Shown here one piece after another: positions 25,401 to 55,704 of a DNA stretch of 64,000 nucleotides. A program made the position numbers and the translations under genes. The DNA lies in NCBI RefSeq assembly GCF_037975245.1, contig NC_092565.1:9911499-9975498 (forward strand), read 5' to 3'. Below the pieces are notes generated by a model, which did not search any database, had not been told where the DNA came from, and worked only from the letters and a program-made list of their open reading frames with translations. How positions within the stretch are numbered: position 1 is the first letter of the stretch; every line of letters begins with the position of its first letter. Source of the stretch: Apostichopus japonicus (taxonomy: Eukaryota; Echinodermata; Holothuroidea; Aspidochirotida; Stichopodidae).

Positions 25401-27900
25401 TCCATTATTTTTTTCTTCTTTTTCTTAGCATCTCAGTCAGTCAGTAGATGGTGCAAACAATCAAAATGAATGTTGAAATGTTTTCTGAGAGTCACGAACA
25501 ATGATACAACAATATATTTGCCACTTTTAGAAATCAGCTTTTTGGTCATTTTCCCTTCATTGTTCACCATTGAAAGACTTTTTTACTGTAATTGGTCTGC
25601 AGATGACAACCATCCAAGGTTTTAGAAGTATTTAACAATAACTCTGGTTCACAATTACCAACTTTACAAAACGGACCTTGGTGCTAGCTCAAATTATGTT
25701 CAATTCAGTGGAGCATAAATGATGTTGTACAACTTGGTCGTCATGTTTACTTTCTAAATTCTTCCTTTATCTGCAAAGCCAAACACCCTTGTTAAATACC
25801 ACTTTAAGTTTCCTGTGAGCTCAAAAGAAGGAAAATGAAGTACCCCTCCAGAGGGTAGTTGTGTTTTCTACAATTTGGATGTTGTTCAAGATATTCAATG
25901 CGGTTACGATTTCTCATGCGGTTATGTTTTCTCATGCGAATTAACAGTTTAAAGATTTAAATCTAATGGAGCTTTCTGCGTTCAGATATTAAGTCTCATT
26001 CCCTGATTGGAAAATTACTCCATGAGTTGCCCAGGAAACTAAGAATACTTAACTGGTGAAGTCTACTCATATAATGAAACCAATGGACATAGATTGGGGA
26101 AAAAAAATACTGTACTCATGACATGTCTGAGCTACCAAAGATAGCAGTTGTAGGAATTAGTCACTTTGAAAGCTGTCTTTAAATTCATGGATAATCAATT
26201 CAAAATCGTGCTGCTAATTATGTTTAGCAAAGTACTGATTTGGAGTAATCATGAACACAGGATGGTTATAGCCAATAACAACTGGTTATACTAGGGTTAG
26301 GTTTAAGCCATGCATATCAAGAAGTGACTCTTTTAGATAAGCTTGAGATTATTCTCATAGGGACATCCTGTCCCACAATATATGGAAACTTTCACTTTTA
26401 TGTGAAATAGGTTTATTTAAGAGCTCAACTTTCAGGGTTTGGACAGTCTATAGGAATGGAAAAGTTTCACTAAAGTCCATACCATTATAAGAACTACCAT
26501 CGGAGCTGTAAGAAATCTTGAAGTTTTTAATTGACCCTGTTGCCTAAACCACAAATTATATAAAATATTTTATCTGGTCAAAACTGAGACATCATCACCA
26601 TTTTACAGGTTCTTCACCTATATGGGTACAAATAACATGCAGGCCATCTTCCCCAATTAATGTACTCAGAGAATATAAAATACAGACAGTATTGGTGACA
26701 TTACACTATTGATTAGATTACATACAATACTGGTTGTGGTGTCATCTAGACGTTTCAATAAAAAGAAGAAAAAAGAAAAACCTGCCCAACTCAAAACTGA
26801 CAACTTTTCTTCATTAAATTCTGGCTTTGTTGTGTTTACCTATCGGTTCCAAATTGATGAACTGTTCAAACTCCTTGGATAGTGCACCATCGCTGACAAA
26901 TGCACAAATGCAGGCGTAATAGTGAACGCAACGCTTTTTCTGGTCTTCGGCGATCCCCAGCTGAAGGTAGAAATGGACAATGAGATATGTTAGAACATAC
27001 TGAAATTGGTTAAATAGCTTCTCGTCTCAGTGAAATGAGGCTAACGATGAAAACAAGAAGCCAGTGATATGCTATGGAACTTAATGAATAAGTACTAACA
27101 ATTATGCTTTTTTTTAATATGCAGCCACGTTTTGTTTTCGATGAATATGCATTTATATTACAGTCTTATTGTACCTTTCCTGTACTTCTGAAGGTCCTGC
27201 AAGCACACTGAAACTTGCCTTGCGTGACCCCGTCTTTCCGTTTCCTGCCCTCTGGAAAAGTTAGGTGGAGGAAGCCCAGTTTATGCTTTGACTGGCCTTT
27301 ACATTTCACAACCATCACATTTTTAGAAACCCTCTGTACCAGAGGTCCTGTAGTCTCTGTTGCTAACATCCATATAGCTTGCTTCATTTCATTAGATATC
27401 GGCAAAGAGTTTAAAACAGAATTTTTCAATGTCAGGGGCGAAGCCTTGTTCTCACACTTCAGAGCATGTTGAATGTGTGGGCAAGCGTTGTCGTCCGTGA
27501 CAGGCAGTTCAACATGCTTCTGACAAGCTTCCACATGACACTGGGCTACCTGAACGATGAGATTAGGTTCCACTTGCATGCTCTGGCTTCCCCTCAGGTC
27601 AGCATTCAATAGAGCATTGTGCATTGGAAACTCCACAAAGCCACGATAGTCTGGCCCTCTATCCCGGAGACGAACTGAAAATACTTGCGCTGTAGAACCT
27701 GTGATAATCTCCACGGCATCAGCGCTGTGACCCGGTTTACGCCCGTGTCCTCGGAAGACCATGTTGCAAGATTTATTCTTACAGCCAAGGCTACGGATGC
27801 CATTTAACGTGCCACAACTGGGACATTTTCTCACACCACGCATGGTGGCCTTACCCAGACCTTTAAACATCTCCTTCTGGGGATCCAGTGCTTTCATCAT
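22406..27900 (-). CDS. C2orf42: C2orf42 orthologue, zinc-finger protein of unknown function (7 coding exons)
   Basis: Exons from 5' to 3': 27900-27175, 26960-26840, 25108-24989, 24395-24192, 23656-23448, 23036-22877 and 22602-22406 (TAG at 22408-22406). All have GT-AG junctions in matching phase and give 578 codons before the stop; from memory the human protein is about 574. N-terminal C26-x2-C29 and C40-x4-C45 form a probable treble-clef zinc finger; C232-x-C234 and C253-x-H255 span the first junction. Conserved segments include [58 protein letters not shown] and [11 protein letters not shown]. The start was set at the ATG ATG pair (27900) because a good splice acceptor (CTTTACTCCCGACAG) lies at 27923, upstream of it but inside the longer reading frame. 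The function of the family is unknown. Confidence 0.93.
25146..25385. repeat. 79-bp tandem repeat, three units, in a C2orf42 intron
   Basis: CAGGACC recurs at 25166, 25245 and 25324. Each unit contains TTATTAATGGACAGTTACCA and ACTTGAGGGAATTAGTG. Confidence 0.93.
25400..26830. other. C2orf42 intron 2
   Basis: This is the rest of the intron between the coding exons at 26960-26840 and 25108-24989. No exon, RNA gene or tandem repeat was recognised in it. Confidence 0.5.
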
Positions 27901-27922
27901 TTTATTGTTCTGGATTCTGTTT
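27901..27922 (-). other. 5' untranslated part of the first C2orf42 coding exon
   Basis: On the minus strand a pyrimidine-rich tract and CAG acceptor end at 27923, followed by 22 transcribed bases before the ATG. This implies at least one upstream non-coding exon. Confidence 0.6.
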
Positions 27923-29800
27923 CTGTCGGGAGTAAAGAAGGACACAACATTTAAAAATTATTATTTAATATCACTGTAGAACTAGTTTATATAGCTTCCT
28001 TGAACAATCGTACCTTTGAACGGCAAAACTTCCACACATTTATTTAACAATAAAAATCAAAAGCAATCATGCGACTAAGACGGTCGGGATCAATTTCAAA
28101 TTTTTAAATGGAATTCTCTGTCAACATTAAGTAGAATACAATATTAATTAGATACATACGGCATGGATATCTATAACAAATGCGGATCTTTTCCTAGCAT
28201 AATCTCTGCCAAAATAGCTGATATTGTGAGGCAAGATGGATAATGAAAATGGAAATGTATTGGTGACCAATTGCTTTGCTTGTAACTTTCAAAGGCAAGT
28301 GGAAATAACCACCATAACAGATGTGAAGATTTAACATATTATATTAATTCAGGCAAAGTAACTTATAATATTACCCCTAAATAGCCTAATTAATGCTGGA
28401 TTGTGTTATTCTTGTTCAGAATTCCCCTAGCCCTGACTCTCTGAGTCCTTCACATAACCAAGTATGATTCCTGAATAGCCCAGTACAAGGTTTTGAAATA
28501 AGGGACTGTAGTGCATGCCTGGGTCTGACATCACTGCTTGTCATGACCTGTCGACCAATTTCTTTCTTTAATATCATTGGATTTTATTGAAATAATCTTG
28601 TTTCTTGATTTGTTCCAATGAGGTGTGTTTTCTGTCTAATTCACAATGACAGGGTAACTTAAAATGGATACCACTGATGTAGCATAGGCCTACCTTAGCA
28701 TATAAAGTCCCAGTTGACAGCTTAGCTTAAGCTACCAAAAGCGTGTAGCCTAGCCCAGTTCAACTAAGAATATCAGTCATGACAATTGCAAGTGTGATTA
28801 GCACTATGGCATGCCTTCAGCTTAACAAAGCGTAGACCTATCGCCTTAGTGTATATAGCACCAATTTAGGCTCCAGTAGCAAGATAGGCATTTACAAACC
28901 AAAGTTGACTTGAAGTAGGCCTAGTGTGAATAGTTAAAAAATTGTCCCAATTGTTTAAACTTCTGTCAAGTCAGATTATGTACTTTTAATCATATTACTT
29001 GATAGTCATAATAACAGGCCATGAAAAACACCTTTTTTCATGCATGTTGTTTGACTTAGGCTGTTTTCATTCAACCATTGGAGAAATAGTTCACCAGATG
29101 TTGGATTTGTTGAGTCATGCATCATTTCAAGCACATGTAAGAGTTGAATGGTTTCTTGGTTTGCACGGGACATTGACATTTTTGCAAATTGTTTTAGGCG
29201 TTTTAACAATCAGTCAGCAGCTTTTGCAGTTCATCATCTCAATAAATCTGACTTTTATCCAGCTGTGTTTTTCTTTGTATGGAGTTTATGTAATATATAT
29301 TGTTGGTAAGGATAGGCTTAAGAATATTTCTCATGCACGATTATTTTGCCCAAAAAGGAAAATTGACGGTTCGCGTTATTGTACGTTTGCATTAACTTAA
29401 GTAGGCATATGACCTAGCCTAGGCCTACCTAGTCTAGCCTGCTACGATTCGCTAGCAGAAATTAACATAACCTATGCTAGGCCTAGGTTAAATTAGGCCA
29501 GCTAGCCTAGCAGGTAGCATAAGGAAGTTATGCCTGCCCCTGGTTGCGTTTTGTTACTGAAACCTTGAAAGGGTTATGGGCCAGCCACTTTAACACTAAA
29601 TTAGACTTGCTCTATGACGTGTGAGACTAAGAGAAAGAGTAATTCTAAGGGGGAGTAAGGGGTAGTACTAGGCCTAATCAAAGGCCTAGGAACACTAGCC
29701 AAGGTCTATGTTACTCAGCCACAATCGTTAGTGAACACAATTTCTTACTTTAGCCTTAATCCTTTAAAACATGTTCAAAATACGTAACAACGTACCAATT
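27923..29800. other. C2orf42 first intron, CTAG/AGGCCTA-rich in part
   Basis: Probable intron between a non-coding first exon and the ATG exon. 28680-28930 and 29395-29520 are rich in AGGCCTA, CCTAGGCC and GCTAGCCT words. A 67-codon minus-strand frame (29209-29006) beginning MLKRLKQFAKMSMSRANQ may be an old transposase or exon relic, but I could not identify it. Confidence 0.4.
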
Positions 29801-30200
29801 CAACACAATATTTGATAACATTGGAAAACTAAATGGACCTGGCGTTGTTGAACTCTAGCTTTTGTCATAATTCCAGCAAGTATTTTCCTCACTCTATCGT
29901 TAGTCAGCTCAGCAAGGTAGCGCCCAAGAACAACGTTTCTGATTGGTGAGATGCGTTCATGACGATGCTGCATTTACTGACGTAAATTTCCATTGGATTA
30001 TTAACAAGAAGAAAAGTGGTGGCGGGCTAGATCAAAACAATCGCACGTGTGCGAGAATGTAAACAAACATATTATAGTTTTATATGTCCGCAAGGACCCG
30101 AGGGCAGAATTGTTGACCAATTTAAAACCATAAGGATCATAATCAGTTTGCGTCATAGATGTCGAAACTTCGTCACGTGACGTACTTTTGTGTTCAGGTT
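29800..30200 (-). promoter_or_regulatory. Probable C2orf42 promoter region
   Basis: Located 2 kb upstream of the ATG exon, this interval has more CpG than its surroundings. It carries an inverted CCAAT box (GATTGGTGAG near 29941), a CACGTG E-box (CGCACGTGTG near 30042) and the palindrome CGTCACGTGACG at 30171-30182. The transcription start and the first exon itself are not resolved. Confidence 0.4.
30171..30182. promoter_or_regulatory. CGTCACGTGACG palindrome (E-box / CLEAR-type site)
   Basis: A perfect 12-bp palindrome containing GTCACGTGAC, the site known to be bound by USF and MiT/TFE bHLH-zip factors. It is followed by TGACGTA, which resembles a CRE half-site. Confidence 0.5.
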
Positions 30201-33200
30201 CTCTAATGCTGCAGATTATTGGATATTATTGTTTGGATATTGTAACACCGATTTTTGTACTTGATTTATAAGTCGTAATTGTGCCATGAACTTACCATGA
30301 TGGTACATATTTATTATGTTATAATCGAGAATTCATCTTCTTTCGGGGCATCAAAGAGAATACGAAAAATATTCATAATACTTTCACGCAAATGGCATTA
30401 AGTCTCCACCCCCACCATACCCCGCTCCCCCCGTTTTTCAATCTCACAAAAAAAAATCTAAAGTAGTTATTAGCACAACTTTTATTACGTTACCACCCCA
30501 CCCCTCATCCACACACAGAGTGGGCTTCGAAGATCTGATGACCATAAGTTAACCTCTCATACAAAATTTTGATTGCTTCATAACAATGTTTGCATTTCTT
30601 CAATCGTTAGTTCGAAATCATATCCTCATATCATTTTGTATGGTGAACTATTGTTGTTGTTTTTTTCTTTTTGTGAAAGCATCTGGCAACGTACAGCAGA
30701 GTGAATGATGTCATTACTGTAATTCAGGAGAAATAGCTTTTACTTTTCTACATAATATTTAACTCGCTTATTCACAGAGGGAAATGACATTTCTACGAGA
30801 AAGGTGCATTTGGATGAAATTCTAGTTACAGAGAACCTTGGAAGGTACGCAAACATTTTAAATGTATCAGATTTCAAAAAAGACATATCAACAATAAGAG
30901 TATGATAGGAAGTTATGAAAGCTTTTGAAGAACATAATTACCATTATGACACCACAGACCACCCACTGTAACCCACTCTAGAGTTGAAGAATCAAACCAG
31001 CTCAAATTGGGTTGCTTCGTCCAAACAACCACATGTCAAGTTTGGGACAAGCTATATATATTGAGATGGGATTAAGTTTCAACGAACAGTCTGGAATATT
31101 TGTTTCTTTAAATATCCACTTATATGTGATCAATTTGCATATTTTGGTACCTACACAAATTTACCTAAACGCCCATAAAACTTCAAGAAAATGTTGTTAA
31201 TTAAGATGAAGGCCTACTAACCATGCAAACGGTAAAGAGAGTTACACTTAATTTTTGAAATTCGTCAAAAATCTGATTTATTGCTTTCAATGAAGAAATG
31301 TTCTTATCATGAAATCGAAAAAAAAAGTTCAGTGACACCGTATACATCACAATTAACCCATCCCAACAACAACGTACAGAATGTCCATCTTGGCCAGGGG
31401 CGTGACTATTAGAGGCAGGGGCGAGGGATGAGGCAGGGGCGAGGGATGAGGCAGGGGCGGGGCGATGTAGCTGCCCCAGAAATGCTTTTGTCATGTCGCC
31501 ATGCATGAGCGACCGTTTTAGGCCAAATCTTGCGGTTAGTGTCAGAATATCCGAGGACTTATATATACGTGTTGGAACCATGTCAAATTTTATCAGAGCG
31601 ATGAACCAGACTGTCGGTTACTGGATTCATGACCTTCGTGTTCGTCGGAAAAAATATTAATGTCGGAGCACGTGTACAGTGATGATACTATTATGATAAT
31701 AATGATTATTTCATCATCAATGATCGATAATGATGTAAGGAGGCTTTTTATAACATATTTGCGATTCATTTCATCATTTTGGATAGACTAGTCAATATTT
31801 CTAACTCCAGTTGATAGATCAACTTAACCATGTCTTTACTGTGTTCGATTGATTAAGTTTTATGTCTGCAGGCCTAAGATTTATCGGAACTGATCGGGAC
31901 CATTGATAGTGTGTATGTAAAGAAATGTGCATATTGGGCAATATTTTATCTCGCAATTTCGACGTTTAATCTCAACATTTCAACACTTTGTTCCTAAATT
32001 TGTAATTGCTAATATCATGAAAACTCGACCGATTATGTTGGTGAAAATGGATCACCTGAATGTTCAACTGTTTATACTATGGTTTTAGCGTCCATGACGC
32101 TTGCTAGCCCTGTTGGGAATTTTGACTCTCGTCGGGACAAATATAATTTTGTAGGGTAAAAGGAACAACCATCGCCTCCCCCTTTCAGTGGTCGACGATG
32201 CTGAAACAGACTCTGATATGCAACATAAAAGTAATACTTGCTGTAAAGATAGTTAAGTACTCAGAAGTAGATCCAGGATTTATAAAAGGGAGGGAGGTGG
32301 CCATGGGGACGTCTTGGATCCTCCCTCCCCCACCCTCATACATTAGGTATAGAATTAGGTCTACAAGCAAGATAATTGTGCTAATAAATACTTTTATTTT
32401 ATGTGAGGGGCAGGGTTGAATATGCAGGGGGGGGGAGTTCACCTGGTACTTCAATTGTATATGACATAAATCGTTTGGATAAATAATTATCATTTCTTCT
32501 GTTGTATTTTCTTTGTTTCAATTGATTTTTCCAAACACTGTCTTTTCATAGTTTTGTTAAATTTGCAATATAAAACTAGAACATTCATAGACAAAACAAC
32601 AAAAATAATTTGAGTGCCAGGGGAACTTTTTCTTTCTTCCAAAAAAAAAAAATCTTTATTGCACATGTATCAACATTTTCTATACCAAAATAGTATTTTA
32701 GATGAAATGTTAAGAATTGCACAGTAAACATTCAAGACAGGGCAAGGTGTTTTTTCCAATAACAGATTGAGTAAAGAAAAAATCACAAATATACTGAAAA
32801 TAAAACATGGAATATCAAACTTGACTAAACAAACAGCCAAATTAGCAGGGCAGCAGTATACTCCAACCTTTCAACATCCCACCAAACCCACCTTCAGCCA
32901 ACCAAGATAATGCCAAGTGGGTCGTCAACATCTCACCAACCCACCTCCAGCCCATCAAGATAATGCCAGGTACAAAGGAATTTGATAAAAACCATACAAA
33001 ATTATTAACCAATGGTATATACAGTACTGCTACTCAGTTCCAATCCAATAGAAAAAAAGAAAATAGTGAGCCCTCAAAAAATTCAAACACTAAGATTAAA
33101 TTGGTTATTTATCCACGGCAATGTGGTATCTCAAGTTAATTCAGACACCAGAATCATGGAGGTAGCCAGAGACAGTTGGTACTGACAAACTAAAAAAAAT

Positions 33201-33994
33201 TGTGATTGAATATTGGTGACATGTTTACTACAATGGTCAGTGGCAGTAAACATATTTTATGTTTTATTTCATATGCCAAGCAACTGTCCATCATTGCAAC
33301 ACTGTTTCATCAGAGCAAACATTTGTGCATGCATTTCCTTTTTGATTGTCCTTGACATTTAAATTTAATTGTTTTCCTTTCAGCAATTTCAGTCTCAACT
33401 ACAAGGAGAGCCATAGAAGTTCCCACAGGAATGTAATGAATTCAAAATATTTATTTTAATCCCACTGGCTGCTTCTGTGCAAAATGGTATTGTGTTTCAA
33501 CCATATTTAATTATTAACTCTTTGATCTGTTTGTATCACATTACTGCTGTAACTGTTTTTGATCAAAATACTGAAGTCGATAACAATACAACATTTGAAG
33601 AGTGCAGATAATTCAGGTAGGTATTTTTTAGAGATCTGGATAATCAAGGTTTTACTGTACTTGAATTTTGAAGTGATTTCACTACTAGTAGACGAAAGAG
33701 CTAAAAAGACCATCCTTCACCATAATTTTAAAATAATGTCATCTCACAACAACTTAAAAAACCAGACACAGAAAAGAAAAGGAATAAATACAAAAAAAAC
33801 ACCAATTATTGTCTACTTGAGAATTACTTGTTTCAACATTGAAGTTGTTGGATATAAAACTGTTAATATTTTACCCCAAAATGAGCCATATGGATTTATT
33901 ACACTTAATTGTATTCAGTTTTGTCAATGAAACTTAAACCTTTTACACAAGAGGTGTCAAGTTGGACCATAGGCATCAAAATAAATATGTATGT

Positions 33995-34032
<38 letters not shown>

Positions 34033-35068
34033 TGTTATATATATATTGTTATATATAATTATATATTATATTTTATATATATATATGTATTGATATGTCT
34101 ATATATTGTTTATCAATAAAGTCTACAAGAGTAATGTTAATACTCAGTAATAGTAATATTTGTTTGACTCAGTACTTATAAATATAAGTACCACAGTAAT
34201 TTATGCAAGGTGATACATTTATATGAATATTCATTGCACATAATGGGAATGGTCTATTAAAGGATACATGAAAGACATGAAAAGTTTTATAACAGGTTAT
34301 TTATCATAAATTGTCATATTGGAAATACTTCTTAATTTAAGAAAAGCATTATTTAAAACATTTTCTCAATAAATAATAATTAGTACATAATTAAACATAT
34401 TCATCTATCTGTTTGACACATGGTCCTGTAAGAATGTTTTTCTTGTTACATCCTACAGTTTTATTTTTTATTTTTTTATTCTGGAATTGTTTTTCTATCA
34501 AAATTGAATGTTCTAATATTAATGTAGCTAGTACTTTACAAAACAAAGTATATACATCAAATGTATCTTATTCTAATTAAACAATTTCTGCTTTCCCATA
34601 AAAACAATTCCTTCTTTCTACATGTGTGAATACAATTTTTTCAGCTGTCTAATACAAGTTTATTGCACATCTGTTAAGAGATCCATCAAAGAGGCCTAGC
34701 TGCAGCCTTCACTCTAGTCGTGTTGAGTTTAGCAATAATCAAAATCAATTTTGAGACGTGAGAATATCCATTGTAAAGGGTGAAAAATACCAAGAGAGAT
34801 GATGAGTTAAATTTTAACTCTCTAGCTATGATTAAAATTGACAATGTCCTAAAAGTGTCCTGTCCACCACTTCCCCTTTAACTTTTTAAAATTATCTTTA
34901 CATTTTTAAGTTGGATTCCTATTTGACATTTGCCAGTAATTCTCATACCATGCAGAGTTGTGTTAAAGTGTTGAGTTATTTTCCAGACTTGCTTCAAGTC
35001 ACTGACTTGAGTCACTATATTATCTCTCAATAGGGAAGAACTTTGAAAACTTGTTTACTCCACTATAC
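30200..35068. other. Intergenic region, no gene recognised
   Basis: Contains a short GGCAGGGGCGAGGGATGA repeat (31413-31455), poly-G tracts near 32429 and a (CA)n(TA)n microsatellite (33990-34120). Reading frames are short and AT-rich and have no family signature. Confidence 0.5.
33990..34120. repeat. (CA)n(TA)n microsatellite
   Basis: A CA run passes into interrupted TA runs. Confidence 0.95.
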
Positions 35069-35076
35069 ATCTATTG

Positions 35077-35447
35077 CTGGGGTGGGCAACCTACGGCCTG
35101 CGGGCCACATGCCGCCCACCAGTGATTTTCTTGCGGCCTGTGAGATGTCTCAAGAAAAAGAAAAAACCAATCTACTTTAAATCATCACAAAAAAAAGCTA
35201 GCTGCTTAGAATGTATCGGCACTAACTAATGATGCCGTCAGGTAGGCCTATTATCCCCATTAATTATCAACTGTACTGTATTGATATTATGTTTTTGTGA
35301 ATACAGATTAAGTACACACACCTACTGCTTGATAGTCCTCGGAATCAAAGGTTTGAAATCAACAGCAGGTCGTTGGTTAGGTGCGGCACAGTCAATTTTT
35401 CACTCCTAATATCTGGCCCATTCGGTCAAAAAGGTTGCCCACCCCTG
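35077..35447. mobile_element. hAT-like non-autonomous transposon (MITE), 371 bp
   Basis: Ends CTGGGGTGGGCAACCT and AGGTTGCCCACCCCTG are inverted repeats with one mismatch. They are flanked by a perfect 8-bp duplication ATCTATTG (35069-35076 and 35448-35455). CTACGGCCTGCGGGCCACAT near the left end marks the same broad family as the element at 19675. Confidence 0.85.
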
Positions 35448-35455
35448 ATCTATTG

Positions 35456-36389
35456 ACTAATGCCATGACTTGGCATAATACTTATACCAGACACTCTAAT
35501 GAATCATGAGTCTTTCGGTTTATTGGTCATTACATCATACTATAGTATGAGAGGACATTGGTGCAGACTACAAACGTAAAAGCCCTCAATGTTTTCTTGA
35601 ACAATTCCAATATCTTAACCAAGTCAATCAAGTTGTTGTTTTATAATCTTCACATCTCTTATACTGAGCAGGAACTGTTTATGTCAACCATTCTTAAAAC
35701 CTTTCATGAAATTTTCTTCCTCATTGAGCCGGGGGATAAAAACCAAATTAACTATTCAATCTGCTGGATCAGACAAAGGCTTGTTTGTTCTAATATAAAC
35801 ATTTGCTCCGGATGTAAGATTATCTGAAATTAGAGGCAAAATGTTATATGAAATTGAGTTGGTGTATGGCAGTCTGATATGCGAGTATTGTTAGCAGTTC
35901 ATAAACAGAATTTAACTGACGGGGAATTCTTAGTGAAATTTTGAGCGAGCAGAGAAATTGATGTCTGGACTGGAATTGAAACCAGTGAATACCTCAGGAC
36001 TCAAGATCCTTATACTAGTTTAAAGCCTAGAGCCAAGCTGTCCAGCTCTACAATTGATGAAACCATTCAAAGACTTTCTAATGCAGAAACTTTCAATATA
36101 ATAGAAGGTTGTACAGCAGGTACATAACATGATTTTAAAGGGCTATCTCACACAATAAATAATAAATATAACCGGGCTCTCCGGCATTTTCACAGAGACC
36201 CACTGAGAGATAATGATGATCCCATATATTTCTAATACTATACAACATATATATATATCCCTATATATATATATAACTATGTCCCCCTATTAGCAGTCTC
36301 GGCCACTAGTCAAGTTCTGAGCCGCTTGATTATCACACTTAAGATCAATATGAGATCATACAGTAGTTTGGTGGACAGTGTGCCGTAGC
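35456..36389. other. Intergenic region between two MITEs
   Basis: No gene recognised. There is a TA-rich stretch near 36248-36280. A poorly preserved old repeat may be present around 35940-36160, but I could not define its ends. Confidence 0.4.
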
Positions 36390-36581
36390 TTAAAGGCATT
36401 GAAGACTCGTAGCTGAATGTATTGACTGTACACTAGTGTCTAATTACCGACGGTAGCAAGCTGTGTGTGTATTTTCTGGGTTCGACGGTGGTGTCTAACC
36501 ATTCTGTTACACCTCATTCGAAACTAGGTCAGATTACCAGCATCAGACGTTTCTTTGTGCGCGAGACTTCACTCCCTTTAA
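36390..36581 (+). mobile_element. TTAA-flanked MITE (piggyBac-type), copy A
   Basis: TTAA at 36390-36393 and 36578-36581 bounds a body whose ends, AGGCATTGAAGACTCG and CGAGACTTCACTCCCT, are imperfect inverted repeats. TTAA duplications are typical of piggyBac elements. The internal sequence TAATTACCGACGGTAGC is shared with copy B at 55515-55704, which is in the opposite orientation. Confidence 0.7.
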
Positions 36582-37204
36582 TGATGACAAGTTACTCAAT
36601 ATCTCTACTCAACAAAGAGGTGAAGATGACCTACATTAGTTGTATTCTTCCAGAGCTTTCTCCCTATGATGTGTGTATTAAATTTACATCAGAATTAAAC
36701 AGCACTAATTACATTGCACGAGAAATGAATGGTCTATTTATTCTTCTCACCGACCATTGATGAAGATGTCATTGCGGGTGATGCATTTAATGTATATGAA
36801 AGTCAGTTAGCGTAGAAATTGTACAATAATTCAAGGTCGTGCAGTAGCATGGACAATGAGGGCTTGATTTATATTAGTATGAGATACAGCTATGACTCAA
36901 GCTACTCCTAGAGAAGACTATCCAGTCATATAATTATTATTATTTTCAAATTCTTTTCTAATTCTCAAGGACAAGACATTAGGAGTCTCATACATTCATC
37001 CACAGTGCATTCTTAAAACGCCATTTTAACTGACGATATTAACGATTTGAGGGAATTGTTGGCTACTCACCCTTTATTTACAGCATGTTGTAATCACAAG
37101 GACCAAACTGCTGCAGAATATTAATCAGATTGTTTCACTACAGAACACCAATGATCTACTGCACATTGACTACCTTAATAGTAAACCAATCAACAATGAT
37201 CCCT
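36582..37204. other. Region downstream of the ANKRD55 tandem array
   Basis: No gene. Minus-strand AATAAA words near 37073 and 36736 could serve as poly(A) signals for ANKRD55 if its 3' untranslated region runs through the 68-bp array. Confidence 0.35.
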
Positions 37205-37900
37205 GTTAGAGCGTATTGTTAGGTAAGTGGATTTATGGTTACTTCTACAAGAATCTCATGATCCTGTTACCTCATAGCTAAGTGGATTTCTGATTACTTC
37301 TACAAGAATATCAGTATCCAATTACCTCATCGAGGGTACTGTTGGATCTATGGTTACTTCTACAAGAATCTCATGATCCTGTTACATCATCGAGGGTTCT
37401 GTTAGATAAGTGGATTTATGGTTACTTTTAATTCTACAAGAATCTCATGATCCTGTTACCTCATCGAGGGTACTGTTAGCTAAATGGATCTATGGTTACT
37501 TCTACAAGAATCTCATGATCCTGTTACCTCATCGAGGGTACTGTTAGATAAGTGGATTTATGATTACTTCTACAAGAATCTCATGATCCTGTTACATCAT
37601 CGAGGGTTCTGTTAGATAAGTGGATTTATGGTTACTTCTACAAGAATATCAGGATCATATTACCTCATCGAGGGTACTGTTAGCTAAGTGGATTTCTGGT
37701 TACTTCAAAAAGATTCTCATGATCCTGTTACCTCATCGAGGGTACTGTAAGATAAGTGGATTTATGGTTACTTCTACAAGAATCTCATGATCCTGTTACC
37801 TCATCGAGGGTACTGTTAGATAAGTGGATTTCTGGTTACTTCAACAATAATCTCATGATTCTGTTGCTCACCGAGGTTACCATCAGCTACATTGAAGTAT
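37205..37900. repeat. 68-bp tandem array, about ten units
   Basis: Unit AAGTGGATTTATGGTTACTT CTACAAGAATCTCATGATCC TGTTACCTCATCGAGGGTAC TGTTAGAT, with indels and substitutions. Degenerate pieces continue to about 38010. It lies 3' of the ANKRD55 stop codon at 38036, probably in the 3' untranslated region. Confidence 0.92.
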
Positions 37901-38035
37901 GGTTACTTCTACAACAAACTAACAGAATTTTCAGTCCAGGGATTGGACTGTCGCTTCTATGAGAAACTAACGGTAGCTGTTTCCTCAGTGGTCACTAGTC
38001 ATTTCTACAAGAAATGTCTGGTGAAAGACTTAACT

Positions 38036-55482
<17,447 letters not shown>

Positions 55483-55514
55483 CTGTAAATATCAAAGTAT
55501 ATTCAAACAAACAC

Positions 55515-55704
55515 TTAAAGGGTGTGAAGACTCGCGCACAAAGAAACGTCTCATGCCGGTGATCTGACCTAGTATTGACTGAGGTGTAACAGAAGTGTTA
55601 GACACCACCATCGATCTCAGAAAATATACACACACAGCCTGCTACCGTCGGTAATTAGACACTAGTGTACAGTCACAACATGCAGCTAAGGTCAATACCC
55701 ATAA
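55515..55704 (-). mobile_element. TTAA-type MITE, copy B
   Basis: On the minus strand it matches copy A (36390-36581) over about 190 bp, including CTAATTACCGACGGTAGCA and CGTTTCTTTGTGCGCGAG. One end keeps TTAA next to AGGGTGTGAAGACTCG; the other end has decayed. It lies about 33 bases upstream of the first identified ANKRD55 exon. A related end (AATGCCTTTAA) also occurs near 55877. Confidence 0.65.

Noticed and set aside
28999-29400. 133-codon plus-strand hydrophobic frame
   Set aside because: It lies in a probable intron on the other strand, shows no signal or family motif, and is rich in F/I/L as expected from AT-rich DNA.
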